DNA of 64,000 nucleotides from Pseudomonas fluorescens (lineage in GTDB: Bacteria; Pseudomonadota; Gammaproteobacteria; Pseudomonadales; Pseudomonadaceae), in the NCBI RefSeq assembly GCF_902498065.1, contig NZ_CABVIR010000003.1, forward strand, positions 62,001 to 126,000, given 5' to 3'. Below, piece by piece: positions 45,576 through 54,073 of the stretch. A program made the translations under genes and the position numbers. The notes beneath the pieces are model-generated. The model saw nothing but the letters and a program-made list of their open reading frames with translations, made no database searches and was not told the DNA's origin. The stretch's first letter is position 1. Every line of letters begins with the position of its first letter.

Positions 45576-45962
45576 ATGAATCACATTGCTCAATCCTGGA
45601 AGTCATTGTTAATGACTGCAGCGCTAACGCTGCCGACCATGGCCTTCGCCGCCGACCCGGCGATGATGAAGGACGGGATGATGGTCGACCACAAGGGCAT
45701 GACCTTGTACACGTTTGACAAGGACAGCGGCGGCAAGTCGATGTGTAATGACGATTGCGCCAAAAACTGGCCACCCATGATGGCTCCGGCGGGTGCCACC
45801 GCCGCCGGCAAGTGGAGCGTCATCAAGCGCGATGACGGCACGAGTCAATACGCTTACGACGGTAAACCTCTTTACACGTTCGTGAAGGACAAAAAACCCG
45901 GCGACATGGTGGGCGACAAGATGAAGGACGTCTGGCACGTTGTACACGAGTCGCAAAAGTAG
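45576..45962 (+). CDS. Small exported protein with two COG4315-type repeats
   Basis: 128 residues with a signal peptide (up to TMAFA). The body holds two copies of the secreted repeat: DHKGMTLYTFDKDSGGKSMCNDDCAKNWPP and YDGKPLYTFVKDKKPGDMVGDKMKDVWHVV. The paired cysteines in CNDDC are typical of the family. It is periplasmic and of unknown role. A ribosome-binding site AAAGGAAGG precedes the ATG. It is divergent from phoB across about 150 bases. Confidence 0.87.
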   Translation: MNHIAQSWKSLLMTAALTLPTMAFAADPAMMKDGMMVDHKGMTLYTFDKDSGGKSMCNDDCAKNWPPMMAPAGATAAGKWSVIKRDDGTSQYAYDGKPLYTFVKDKKPGDMVGDKMKDVWHVVHESQK

Positions 45963-45981
45963 CTGACTCGAAGCCCGTAAC

Positions 45982-46009
45982 CGCTGCCGAAGCATTGCGT
46001 TCGGCAGCG
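45982..46009. terminator. Hairpin between convergent genes
   Basis: CGCTGCCGAA and TTCGGCAGCG form a 10-bp stem with an 8-base loop between the converging secreted-repeat gene and ubiA. No T tract on either strand, so termination is only likely by position. Confidence 0.5.
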
Positions 46010-46018
46010 ACTTGCTGC

Positions 46019-46909
46019 TCAGCGAGTTGCGTAATCCAGCACAATCCCGACAAAAATTGCCAACCCGGCCCAATGGTTGTGCAAAAACGCCTTGAAACAC
46101 CGCATCCGGTCCTTGCCACGGGTGTACCAGAACTCCCACGCAAAACAGCCCGCCGCCGCCAGCAATCCCAAGTGGAACCAGCCGCCGAGCTCGAATTTCG
46201 ACCCTGCCAGCAACAAGCAACCCAACGCCAGCCCTTGCAGCGTCAGGATGATCACCCGATCGGCCTCGCCAAACAGAATCGCCGTGGATTTCACGCCGAT
46301 CTTCAAGTCGTCGTCGCGATCCGTCATCGCGTAGTACGTGTCGTAACCCACCGTCCACAGTAGATTGGCGATCCACAGCAGCCACGCCGCTGCCGGCAAC
46401 TCACCGGTTTCAGCGGTGAACGCCATCGGCATCCCCCAGGAAAACGCCGCGCCCAGCACCACTTGCGGGTAATAGGTGTAGCGCTTCATGAACGGGTAAC
46501 TGAAGGCCAGCGCCAAGCCGCCAAACGAAAGCCAGACTGTCGCCGCGTTGGTGCACAACACCAGCAGGAAACTCACGCCCATCAACAACGCAAAAAACAC
46601 CAACGCTTCCCTGGAGCTGATCTTGCCGCTCACCAATGGCCGCTGTTCAGTGCGTTTCACGTGGCCATCAACCTTGCGATCCGCCCAGTCGTTGATCACG
46701 CAGCCGCCAGCGCGGGTCAGCACCACGCCGAGCACGAAAATGACGATGTTGGCCAACGACGGCGAACCTTTGCCGGCAATCCACAGCGCCCACAGCGTCG
46801 GCCACAGCAGCAGGTAAATGCCGATCGGCTTGTCCATGCGCGTCAGTTGAATGAAGTCCCAGGCCCGTGGGTTCAAGCGGTTCAGGGACTTGAGCAGGCT
46901 CTGGTACAT
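46019..46909 (-). CDS. ubiA: 4-hydroxybenzoate polyprenyltransferase
   Basis: A 296-residue membrane prenyltransferase that attaches the polyprenyl chain to 4-hydroxybenzoate in ubiquinone synthesis. The first Asp-rich motif is in [20 protein letters not shown]. The second is in [30 protein letters not shown]. About eight membrane helices. ATG 46909 overlaps the ubiC stop (TGATG), indicating coupling; the longer frame upstream is ubiC in another frame. Confidence 0.96.
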   Translation of the reverse strand: MYQSLLKSLNRLNPRAWDFIQLTRMDKPIGIYLLLWPTLWALWIAGKGSPSLANIVIFVLGVVLTRAGGCVINDWADRKVDGHVKRTEQRPLVSGKISSREALVFFALLMGVSFLLVLCTNAATVWLSFGGLALAFSYPFMKRYTYYPQVVLGAAFSWGMPMAFTAETGELPAAAWLLWIANLLWTVGYDTYYAMTDRDDDLKIGVKSTAILFGEADRVIILTLQGLALGCLLLAGSKFELGGWFHLGLLAAAGCFAWEFWYTRGKDRMRCFKAFLHNHWAGLAIFVGIVLDYATR

Positions 46910-47460
46910 CAGCAGTTCTCCGGATGGGCGCGGGTGGCGAGCCACAAGGTCGGCAGGAAGATTTCGGCTACCAGTACGCTCAAGGCGCCACGGTCGAAAC
47001 GAGAGCGCCGGCCCCACAAATCAGCTGTCCGACACTCCAGCGGCAGCCATTCCTGAGGATAGTGGCAAACCTCGATGGCGCGCCGCTGGAACGCTTGATC
47101 ACAGAACAGCAGCTCGCCCAGCGAACGGCTGCCCAACTCGTCCATGTGCAGACCATCGCCCTGCAACGCGCTACGTGCCGCCACACTGCGGGCAAACACC
47201 CAGGCTTCGCCGTGCCCGCGCAAATACACCTCGCGCACCCAGCCTTCGCTGCCTTCGGCCAGATCCAGCGCGGCACATTCGTCGGCGCGCAGCGGTTGCC
47301 AGCCTTCGAACAATGGCGTGACGCTGAAACCCTCATTCGACAGGCGGATCAGCCGTCGGGTCAGCGAACCTTCGTCGAACAGCCAGTCGAGAGTAGAAGC
47401 GTCGGGCAGGGGCGCGAGTTGGCTTTGGGGAAGCCAGAACGGAGGTTTTGAGTGCGGCAC
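46909..47460 (-). CDS. ubiC: Chorismate pyruvate-lyase
   Basis: A 183-residue cytoplasmic enzyme making 4-hydroxybenzoate plus pyruvate from chorismate, the first committed ubiquinone step. It opens with [54 protein letters not shown] contains conserved active-site residues. [11 protein letters not shown] holds the conserved product-binding segment. It feeds UbiA, whose gene overlaps its stop. Divergent from the rubredoxin gene by about 200 bases. Confidence 0.95.
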   Translation of the reverse strand: MPHSKPPFWLPQSQLAPLPDASTLDWLFDEGSLTRRLIRLSNEGFSVTPLFEGWQPLRADECAALDLAEGSEGWVREVYLRGHGEAWVFARSVAARSALQGDGLHMDELGSRSLGELLFCDQAFQRRAIEVCHYPQEWLPLECRTADLWGRRSRFDRGALSVLVAEIFLPTLWLATRAHPENC

Positions 47461-47661
47461 AGTGAGTCATTATTGGCAGCAAATGAGGCGGCGAGCTTAC
47501 CATGTCACTCGGCGATTTTGATTGAACCGGCGCGCCATTGCGCCGAACAGGCTTGCATCTGCCGGGCCCGATCAGTACAAAACGCCCTGAGCCGGACGGC
47601 AACGCTGCAATCATCGACCGTTCGCGCCGGCAATAAGCCTGAATCCTGAGGAAGTACCTGA

Positions 47662-47829
47662 ATGAAAAAGTGGCAATGTGTGGTCTGCGGCCTGATCTAT
47701 AACGAAGCCGACGGCTGGCCGGATGACGGCATTGCGCCGGGCACCCTGTGGCAAGACGTGCCGGAAGACTGGCTGTGCCCGGACTGCGGCGTCGGCAAGA
47801 TGGATTTCGAAATGATCGAAATCAACTAA
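47662..47829 (+). CDS. rubA: Rubredoxin
   Basis: A 55-residue iron protein. It begins [20 protein letters not shown]; the two CxxC pairs (CVVCG and CPDCG) bind one iron. The order [18 protein letters not shown] is typical of alkane-hydroxylase-type rubredoxins. It has GAGGAAG upstream of the ATG. It donates electrons to oxygenases or oxygen-detoxifying partners after reduction by the reductase encoded 20 bases downstream. Confidence 0.97.
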   Translation: MKKWQCVVCGLIYNEADGWPDDGIAPGTLWQDVPEDWLCPDCGVGKMDFEMIEIN

Positions 47830-47849
47830 GACATTTAGAGGAGTAAGGA

Positions 47850-48998
47850 ATGAACGCACCTGTCGTGATCGTCGGCACCGGGCTGGCTGGCTACAACCTG
47901 GCCCGGGAGTTTCGCAAACTCGATAGCGAAACCCCGCTGCTGCTGATTACCGCCGATGACGGACGCTCCTACTCCAAGCCGATGCTCTCCACCGGATTCG
48001 GCAAGAACAAGGATGCCGACGGCCTGAGCATGGCCGAACCGGGGGCGATGGCCGAACAGCTGAAGGCCGAAGTGCGCACCCACACGCGCATCAGCGGCAT
48101 CGACCCTGGCCACAAACGCCTGTGGATCGGCGAAGAATCGGTGATCTACCGCGACCTGATCCTGGCCTGGGGCGCTGAAACCGTGCGCGTGCCCATCGAA
48201 GGTGATGCCGCGGATGCCGTGTTCCCGATCAACGACCTCGAAGACTACGCGCGCTTTCGGGCGGCAGCGGCCGGCAAACATCGGGTGTTGTTGCTCGGTG
48301 CCGGGCTGATCGGCTGTGAGTTCGCCAACGACCTGATCCTCGGCGGTTACGAGGTGCAACTGGTTGCGCCGTGCGAACAGGTCATGCCGACCCTGCTGCA
48401 CCCGGCGGCGGCCGCTGCGGTCCAGGCCGGGCTGGAAAGCCTCGGTGCACGTTTCCACCTCGGGCCGGTGCTCAACCGTTTGCAGCGTGTTGAAGATGGA
48501 TTGGAAGCGCATCTGTCGGACGGTCAGGTCATCCCGTGCGACGTGGTGGTCTCGGCCATCGGCCTGCGTCCGCGCATTGACCTGGCGGCGGCGGCCGGTG
48601 TGCAGGTCAATCGCGGCGTGGTGGTCGACCGTCACCTGAAAACCTCTCACGCCAATATCTACGCGCTGGGCGACTGCGCCGAAGTCGACGGGCTGAATCT
48701 GCTGTACGTGATGCCCCTCATGAGCTGTGCGAGAGCGCTGGCACAAACCCTTGCCGGAAACCCGACGGCCGTGAGCTATGGCGCGATGCCGATCACCGTC
48801 AAGACACCGGTTTGCCCCTTGGTGGTTTCGCCGCCGCCACGGGGTTTGGAAGGCGTATGGACTGTCGAAGGGCAGGGCGCTGACATCAAGGTTTTATGCC
48901 GCGATGCCGCCGGAAAACTGCTCGGTTATGCCCTGACAGGCGCGGCGGTGATGGAAAAACTCGCATTGAACAAAGAACTTCCACCGCTGCTGGCGTAA
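47850..48998 (+). CDS. rubB: Rubredoxin-NAD(+) reductase
   Basis: A 382-residue FAD enzyme passing electrons from NADH to rubredoxin. [29 protein letters not shown] is the FAD-binding Rossmann fold. [29 protein letters not shown] is the NAD fold, and [15 protein letters not shown] the second FAD motif. GAGGAGTAAGGA gives a strong ribosome-binding site. It is co-transcribed with rubA. Confidence 0.95.
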   Translation: MNAPVVIVGTGLAGYNLAREFRKLDSETPLLLITADDGRSYSKPMLSTGFGKNKDADGLSMAEPGAMAEQLKAEVRTHTRISGIDPGHKRLWIGEESVIYRDLILAWGAETVRVPIEGDAADAVFPINDLEDYARFRAAAAGKHRVLLLGAGLIGCEFANDLILGGYEVQLVAPCEQVMPTLLHPAAAAAVQAGLESLGARFHLGPVLNRLQRVEDGLEAHLSDGQVIPCDVVVSAIGLRPRIDLAAAAGVQVNRGVVVDRHLKTSHANIYALGDCAEVDGLNLLYVMPLMSCARALAQTLAGNPTAVSYGAMPITVKTPVCPLVVSPPPRGLEGVWTVEGQGADIKVLCRDAAGKLLGYALTGAAVMEKLALNKELPPLLA

Positions 48999-49190
48999 AT
49001 ACCGGTCGTTCTGTCGGAATCACCCCGCTTTTGCCCCTACAAACGTCGCGCCGAGACTGGCGCGGCTCTTCCGTGCGTGCCATTCTCACTCCCGTCTGCC
49101 GCAGAGTAGAGCACCTGCGGCGCTTTGGGCGCTGTTCCAACGAGAACAGCACGGACATAACAACAAAAAACCGTCAAAGGGGCTTCACTA

Positions 49191-49466
49191 ATGCGTAAAC
49201 CAGAACTCGCCGCCGCCATCGCGGAAAAAGCAGATCTCACCAAAGAGCAGGCCAACCGCGTTCTCAACGCCGTTCTCGAAGAAATCACCGGCGCCCTGCA
49301 CCGCAAGGACAGCGTGACGCTGGTCGGCTTCGGCACTTTCCTGCAACGCCACCGCGGCGCCCGCACCGGCAAAAACCCGCAAACCGGTGAGCCAGTGAAA
49401 ATCAAGGCCAGCAACACCGTGGCGTTCAAGCCAGGCAAATCGTTGAAAGACAGCGTTAATCCGTAA
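49191..49466 (+). CDS. HU family DNA-binding protein
   Basis: A 91-residue nucleoid-associated protein. MRKPELAAAIAEKADLTKEQANRVLNAVLEEI is the helical base; VTLVGFGTFLQRHRGARTGKNPQTGEPVKI is the HU signature with the DNA-intercalating arm including the conserved proline region. Pseudomonads encode several HU proteins; which of them this is was not resolved. AAAGGGGC precedes the ATG. A strong hairpin terminator follows. Confidence 0.93.
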   Translation: MRKPELAAAIAEKADLTKEQANRVLNAVLEEITGALHRKDSVTLVGFGTFLQRHRGARTGKNPQTGEPVKIKASNTVAFKPGKSLKDSVNP

Positions 49467-49504
49467 TTGCGGCGAACTCCCTGAGTGACAGGGGGAACCG
49501 TATT

Positions 49505-49545
49505 GAAAAATGGGCACGCCGATTGAATCGGGTGCCCATTTTTTG
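49505..49545. terminator. Bidirectional terminator after the HU gene
   Basis: AAAAATGGGCAC...GTGCCCATTTTTT is a stem with A and T tracts on opposite sides, serving the HU gene and the leftward-reading rhs fragments. Confidence 0.88.
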
Positions 49546-49565
49546 TGGGACGCAGAGATGAATGT

Positions 49566-50291
49566 CTAACGAAGTCCCTCTAGCAGTATCTTGTCTTTTT
49601 CTCCGCCCCAAGGATCGTCCAACAGGTACTTGGTCATCCTGAGCACGCTGCCGTTTTCATTGCGCACTTCAACTAACCGGCTTTCGGCGTCGTAACCGAA
49701 GCGCTGCAGGCCCCGTTTAGCGCTGCGTTTTTCGATCATCCGGCCGAAGGCGTCGTAGCGGTAACGCTTGTCCTGGAAGGTCAGCAGTTTGTTGTGCACC
49801 ACCAACCCGGCGCCGGGTTGCGGGCCATCCAGCAGGTTGGCGGCGTCGTCGTAGGCGAAGGTTTCGCGCTGGCCGTGCAGGCTGTCCTGGCTGGCGATGA
49901 TGCGGCCGGTGGCGTCGTAGTGCAGCCGTTGGCGGTGTTGCCCGGCGGGTTGCTGGTCGAGTTTGCCGATCAGGTTGTCGGCGGGGTCGTACTCAAAATG
50001 TTTCTGCACGGCGGCCGGCATCAGCGATGGCTGGCTGCTGTGTCGGCGTTGGCGTGAGCGTAAACGGCCGCTGCGGTCGTACTCGCTGCGGGTGCTGATC
50101 TGGCCTTGGGTGCGCAGCACTTCGCGGTGCAGACGGTCGCGTTCGAAGTCGCTGATGACCTGGCCGTCGAGATTGATCTGGTGCAGGTGGCCGCTGCCGT
50201 AATACAGGCGATTGATCCAGCGGCCGTCGGGCAGTTGGGTCTGGATCAGACAATGCTGCCCTCGCCAAAGGGGATATGCGTCTCTAACCAA
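49566..50291 (-). pseudogene. Orphan Rhs core fragment with truncated tip
   Basis: A 241-residue open frame made of Rhs repeat sequence (RLYYGSGHLHQINLDGQVISD, HYDATGRIIASQDSLHG, YRYDAFGRMIEKRS) nearly identical to an internal part of the full rhs gene. It enters abruptly after the non-Rhs DAYPLWRGQHC and leaves at RMT into KYLLDDPWGGEKDKILLEGLR, a short tail of unknown origin. It lacks the C-terminal core motif, PAAR part and a start signal, so it is a recombination remnant and is unlikely to function alone. Near-identical 13-base sequences (TCTAAC-x-AAGTCC) flank it at 49565 and 50283. Confidence 0.8.
49632..50249 (-). repeat. Rhs core repeat, copy A
   Basis: Near-identical to copy B (53017-53526) over about 510 bases and to copy C (55031-55594) over about 560 bases. 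All three lie in the same orientation. Confidence 0.92.
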
Positions 50292-50319
50292 GTCCGCTAT
50301 TTGTGCGGCCTTGGCTCAT

Positions 50320-50793
50320 TCACTCTTCATCCAAATCTTCCTCATCGATCAGCCCTTGAACAAACCGGAGGAAATTCGAGCAAACCAGTTTTTCGGATTC
50401 AGTCTGATTTTCTTTCGGGCTTAGGTCGCTATCAAAGCTATCAGTCGTGAAATAACTAACGGCCCCCGTATCAAGATTCAGGCAGAAGAAGTTGCCGCCC
50501 CAGTCGTTCGCGAAAGGCAGGAGGTGCGCAGGAAGCACCTGTTTTTTTAGCATCAACTGGTAGGTGGACAGCAGTGTGGAGTCGCCACCGGTAATCGGCT
50601 TGAACGCCGCCACTTCCAGTGGCTCGTCAAAATCTTCGCTGACCCACTAGGTCCGCTCCGGTACACCTCCGTTGTACTTGAGGCAATGGATTCTAAAGGG
50701 CGTCGGTAGCTTCTTACCAATGGCGGATTCCAGATGATCCAGATCCGCTGGCGTAATGGCCGCTTCGTCATTTGAGAATGTGTTTTCAAGCAT
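50320..50793 (-). pseudogene. SMI1/KNR4-type immunity gene broken by an in-frame stop
   Basis: The reading frame from ATG 50793 (GGGAG upstream) runs MLENTFSNDEAAITPADLDHLESAIGKKLPTPFRIHCLKYNGGVPERT, typical of the SMI1/KNR4 N-terminus. It then meets TAG at 50647-50649. The same frame continues WVSEDFDEPLEVAAFKPI to a natural end ...LRFVQGLIDEEDLDEE. Restoring the one codon gives about 157 residues, the usual size. Such proteins neutralise polymorphic toxins; here the matching toxin survives only as a fragment upstream, so loss of selection is a natural explanation. Confidence 0.8.
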
Positions 50794-50806
50794 CGTTAAT
50801 CTCCCG

Positions 50807-50990
50807 TCACGAGCAGCGCCCAGGTTTGGGTTTAGGAGTTTTGTTAGCCAGCCAACCTTTTTTGGAGGCCGCAAGGACTGACTCAGTGCTCTCGTACTTA
50901 ACCTTGAAGTGTTTTTCATATTGAGCGACCGACCCACCGTGCGGGAACGTAGCCGACAAGTTGCTTCGTGGTTGTCCGTGTTCGCTCCAC
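50807..50990 (-). pseudogene. Remnant of a toxin C-terminal tip
   Basis: An open frame ending 13 bases before the SMI1-type gene encodes SNLSATFPHGGSVAQYEKHF and a lysine/proline-rich end (KTPKPKPGRCS). The frame runs back into the end of the ankyrin gene in another frame, has no start signal and no Rhs core. Position directly before an immunity gene suggests it is the last part of a lost Rhs tip. The toxin family is not recognised. Confidence 0.5.
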
Positions 50991-50994
50991 TTTT

Positions 50995-52152
50995 CTATTG
51001 CGTCATCTCTGGATCCGGAGCCGGAGTGACCACACTCGCCCAACTGGCCGTACGTTTGCGTTGTGTCAGAGCTCGCAATGCTACTGCGTCAGGCTCGCCC
51101 TTTTTTGTGAATTTGACAGGTGCCAAAACATAGAGCATCACCTTTTCATCGTCGGGGATCGTCTCTTTTTCAGTCTTCGTATCCCAAGCTTTATCCACGG
51201 CCACGAAAGCATCCACTCCGGCTGGCCAAGCCAGATCTGCATACACGGCATCGGAACGACGAATCAAGAAACCTTCCGACAAGGGGCCATTATCGAACGT
51301 GTGGCGAGCGAGCAGGGACAGCAACTCGACCGGGAAAACCCAAGGACTGTGGGGGGGGGAACCTTGCTGTGTCAAAGGCCAGTCGCCAGGCAAGCATATG
51401 AATAATTCGGTATGAGGACTTTTGGCAAAAAGTCCGATGGTGAAGAGCAATTTGAACTTGTTTTTGCCATCGATGCAGCTAACACGCAGCTCCAGACCCT
51501 TTTCATTGGTGAAGGGGCTCAATTGGGCGGGTAAAACCCAGCCAGCGGTGTTGTGCACGAAAGTGACTATAGAACCGCCAAACTCCTCAGGTCGGCCTTC
51601 CATAATGTCCATGATACTGACCGCGCCCAATTTTCTTAATGTGGACGCAATCTCGGTAAATCCCCAGGTATTGGCGATGTCCAATGGCGCAGTATTCAGT
51701 CTGGTGTGCAGTCGATTGATGTTGGCATGGTGTTCTATAAGAAGATTGACGACGTCCAGATGCCCAAAGGTAATCGCGTCAATCAGCGGGGTGGTTATGC
51801 TGTTAGGCCACCCATCCACCAAAGCACCGGTCTCAAGAAACCATTGGCATGTTTGTAGATGTCCATTGCCAGCGGCTGCGGCAAGTGGCGTGCTATTGCC
51901 GGAACTGACGGCAGGCTGGTCCAGCGCAATACCTAACGACACCAACAAGCGGCAAATTTCGGTTTGACCCTGTTCAGCAGCCACGTGCAGCAGGGTCTCA
52001 TGCCCATCAAGGCCATACATGGGCAGATGCAATAGAACAGAATTTCTCTCTAGGTGCTTTTTTAGAGAGGCTGCATTTCCCGACGCAATGTCTGCGTGAA
52101 TGGCTAATAAAGTCGTGATGTTCTTTTCATAAATTTCTTCTGGGTTGTTCAT
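50995..52152 (-). CDS. Ankyrin-repeat protein with SUFU-like domain, probable immunity protein
   Basis: 385 residues without a signal peptide. Ankyrin repeats fill about residues 15-175 (DGHETLLHVAAEQGQTEICRLLVSLG, NSTPLAAAAGNGHLQTCQWFLETGA, TTPLIDAITFGHLDVVNLLIEHHANIN). The C-terminal half resembles the suppressor-of-fused immunity family: ELFICLPGDWPLTQQ, SPWVFPVELLSLLARHTFDN, EKVMLYVLAPVKFTKKGEPDAVALRA. Its ATG abuts the stop of the orphan toxin (TAAATG), the standard toxin-immunity arrangement. It probably binds and blocks the HNH-type tip encoded upstream. SUFU assignment is from memory of the family pattern. Confidence 0.75.
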   Translation of the reverse strand: MNNPEEIYEKNITTLLAIHADIASGNAASLKKHLERNSVLLHLPMYGLDGHETLLHVAAEQGQTEICRLLVSLGIALDQPAVSSGNSTPLAAAAGNGHLQTCQWFLETGALVDGWPNSITTPLIDAITFGHLDVVNLLIEHHANINRLHTRLNTAPLDIANTWGFTEIASTLRKLGAVSIMDIMEGRPEEFGGSIVTFVHNTAGWVLPAQLSPFTNEKGLELRVSCIDGKNKFKLLFTIGLFAKSPHTELFICLPGDWPLTQQGSPPHSPWVFPVELLSLLARHTFDNGPLSEGFLIRRSDAVYADLAWPAGVDAFVAVDKAWDTKTEKETIPDDEKVMLYVLAPVKFTKKGEPDAVALRALTQRKRTASWASVVTPAPDPEMTQ

Positions 52153-53505
52153 TTAAAAAACACCTTTTGTCATTTGTGCACCCATTTTCTGTAATGCATT
52201 CTGGACACTGGCCAGCCCGCCGACGTCCGCTTTCTGTAGTACTTCATAGACTTTTTTGGCGCTGGCTATCGAGTGATTGCCTCCCCCATTTTGGGCCCAA
52301 GTAAAGTTGCGCGGATCGTTGTTTAGACCAATCTTGTGTTTGGCCAGAATCTTTTGCGAGTCGGTAATGTACTTTTGATTTTGAGCTTTCCAGCTTTTTG
52401 GAGCTTTTTCGCGGACGATATGATGGTAATGCGGTTTTACCATACCCTTAGGTGCAGGCCCCATGGCTCTCTTCTGTGAGGTGCTGAGTCGACAAACTTC
52501 CCACCCCCACGGATCCACCCACCCAATCGGATTCGGTGCGTATTGATAGAGGTTGAATCCCCCCGCCAACCCAATCGGATCCGGCGTCGTAAACCGCCCC
52601 ACATCCGGATCATAAAACCTGAACGTATTGAAATGCAGCCCCGTCTCCCGGTCCAGGTACTGCCCCTGGAACCGCAAATTCTGCTCCTCAATGTAGTACG
52701 GCTCGCGCACCTCTTCTAACGTGTTGCCCCACACCCGATAAGTTGCGTGCCAGACGTTGTGGCCGTCCGCCTCGGTGAGCTGTTCCGGCAGGCCGTTGAG
52801 GTCGTTGTGGTAATAGCGGATTTTTTGCAGCGGGCCGGTGCCGTCGATGCGGGCCAAGGGTTCGTACCCTTCGTCTTCATAGAGGTAAAGGCTGGTCTGT
52901 TGATGGCGATTTTCCTGCAACAGACGCAGGCCGTCCCAGGTGAAGCGGGTTTCACCGAGCGGGTAGCCGTTGGGGTCGTGCTCGGTTTTTTCGATGCGTC
53001 GGCCCAGCGGGTCGTAGGTCATCCTGAGCACGCTGCCGTTTTCATTGCGCACTTCAACTAACCGGCTTTCGGCGTCGTAACCGAAGCGCTGCAGGCCCCG
53101 TTTAGCGCTGCGTTTTTCGATAATCCGGCCGAAGGCGTCGTAGCGGTAACGCTTGTCCTGGAAGGTCAGCAGTTTGTTGTGCACCACCAACCCGGCGCCG
53201 GGTTGCGGGCCATCCAGCAGGTTGGCGGCGTCGTCGTAGGCGAAGGTTTCGCGCTGGCCGTGCAGGCTGTCCTGGCTGGCGATGATGCGGCCGGTGGCGT
53301 CGTAGTGCAGCCGTTGGCGGTGTTGCCCGGCGGGTTGCTGGTCGAGTTTGCCGATCAGGTTGTCGGCGGGGTCGTACTCAAAATGTTTCTGCACGGCGGC
53401 CGGCATCAGCGATGGCTGGCTGCTGTGTCGGCGTTGGCGTGAGCGTAAACGGCCGCTGCGGTCGTACTCGCTGCGGGTGCTGATCTGGCCTTGGGTGCGC
53501 AGCAC
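52153..53505 (-). CDS. Orphan Rhs C-terminal fragment with AHH-like HNH nuclease tip
   Basis: 450 residues from a GTG with no clear ribosome-binding site. Residues 1-335 are Rhs core, ending in the conserved PDPIGLAGGFNLYQYAPNPIGWVDPWGW, which marks the self-cleavage junction. Residues 336-450 are a distinct tip with PHYHHIVREKAPKSW, KILAKHKIGLNNDPRNFTW and GGGNHSIASAKKVYEVL, the layout of HNH/Endonuclease VII toxins of the AHH type. The N-terminal secretion part is absent; the first 170 residues are near-identical to the full rhs gene, so recombination could graft this tip onto it. Followed immediately by an immunity gene. Confidence 0.8.
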   Translation of the reverse strand: MLRTQGQISTRSEYDRSGRLRSRQRRHSSQPSLMPAAVQKHFEYDPADNLIGKLDQQPAGQHRQRLHYDATGRIIASQDSLHGQRETFAYDDAANLLDGPQPGAGLVVHNKLLTFQDKRYRYDAFGRIIEKRSAKRGLQRFGYDAESRLVEVRNENGSVLRMTYDPLGRRIEKTEHDPNGYPLGETRFTWDGLRLLQENRHQQTSLYLYEDEGYEPLARIDGTGPLQKIRYYHNDLNGLPEQLTEADGHNVWHATYRVWGNTLEEVREPYYIEEQNLRFQGQYLDRETGLHFNTFRFYDPDVGRFTTPDPIGLAGGFNLYQYAPNPIGWVDPWGWEVCRLSTSQKRAMGPAPKGMVKPHYHHIVREKAPKSWKAQNQKYITDSQKILAKHKIGLNNDPRNFTWAQNGGGNHSIASAKKVYEVLQKADVGGLASVQNALQKMGAQMTKGVF

Positions 53506-53526
53506 TTCGCGGTGCAGGCGGTCGCA
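53017..53526 (-). repeat. Rhs core repeat, copy B
   Basis: Same 0.5-kb stretch as copies A and C, differing from A by very few bases (for example ATAATC for ATCATC near 53121). It ends abruptly at 53526, where unrelated sequence begins. Confidence 0.92.
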
Positions 53527-53758
53527 TTCTTGTGGGCTTTGGCACCGTAACCGGCCACCTCACCTTCTTTTAGCAGGGTCAATCCACTCGGTGGAGTTGG
53601 GAGCTCCATATCCGGATCATGAAGCCGGAGCGTGTTGAGTGCAGCCAGGTCTCTCGGTAGAAAAACTTATTCCCGTTTTTTATCCAAACATGCATGTTAT
53701 GGTTTTCGCTAAAAAGTAAAGCCGGAAGTTGTTTAGCCCTTCCGACTCCTTTTCTAAT
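53507..53758 (-). other. Recombination scar with remains of another Rhs tip and core
   Basis: Non-repeat sequence joins core copy B at about 53527. On the minus strand it reads EVAGYGAKAHKNA, like the start of a further Rhs tip, in a different frame from the core it joins. Around 53609-53660 there is a decayed match to the Rhs core segment encoding the DPDVGRF/FRFYDP region (compare 54558-54610). The remaining ~100 bases before the immunity stop are AT-rich, and I see nothing in them. Confidence 0.55.
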
Positions 53759-54064
53759 CTAGTCTAGAAAGTCATCGTTTTCCAAATAATAAGTAACTGC
53801 TTTCAGTAGTTCTTCTTTGCTGGCGTTCGGATGATGTTCTGTTTTATTTTCAATGATCGCTTTGAGTATTGGAGACTCAAGAAATGTTCCGTATTTGTCA
53901 TCGAACTCCATTTCTTCGTCGTCATTTTCTGCAAGGTAATATTTTTTATTTAGGATGTCGTTTGTTGACTCCAAATCAAAATCAGTATCCACATATAACC
54001 AGCCGACATTGGGTAGGTCATTACATTTTTGCAGAAGTTCGTCAAAGCCATTAATGGTTATCAT
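53759..54064 (-). CDS. Probable immunity protein for the WHH-type Rhs tip
   Basis: 101 residues, acidic and AT-rich like other immunity genes. MITINGFDELLQKCNDLPNVGWLYVDTDFDLESTNDIL, with the acidic stretch AENDDEEMEFDD and a C-terminal helix region. The pattern recalls the small DUF7716-type proteins found beside polymorphic toxins, though that match is from memory. It starts nine bases after the rhs stop in the same orientation, the standard immunity position. It should bind the nuclease tip in the cytoplasm of the producer and its kin. Confidence 0.75.
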   Translation of the reverse strand: MITINGFDELLQKCNDLPNVGWLYVDTDFDLESTNDILNKKYYLAENDDEEMEFDDKYGTFLESPILKAIIENKTEHHPNASKEELLKAVTYYLENDDFLD

Positions 54065-54073
54065 AAGTACTCC

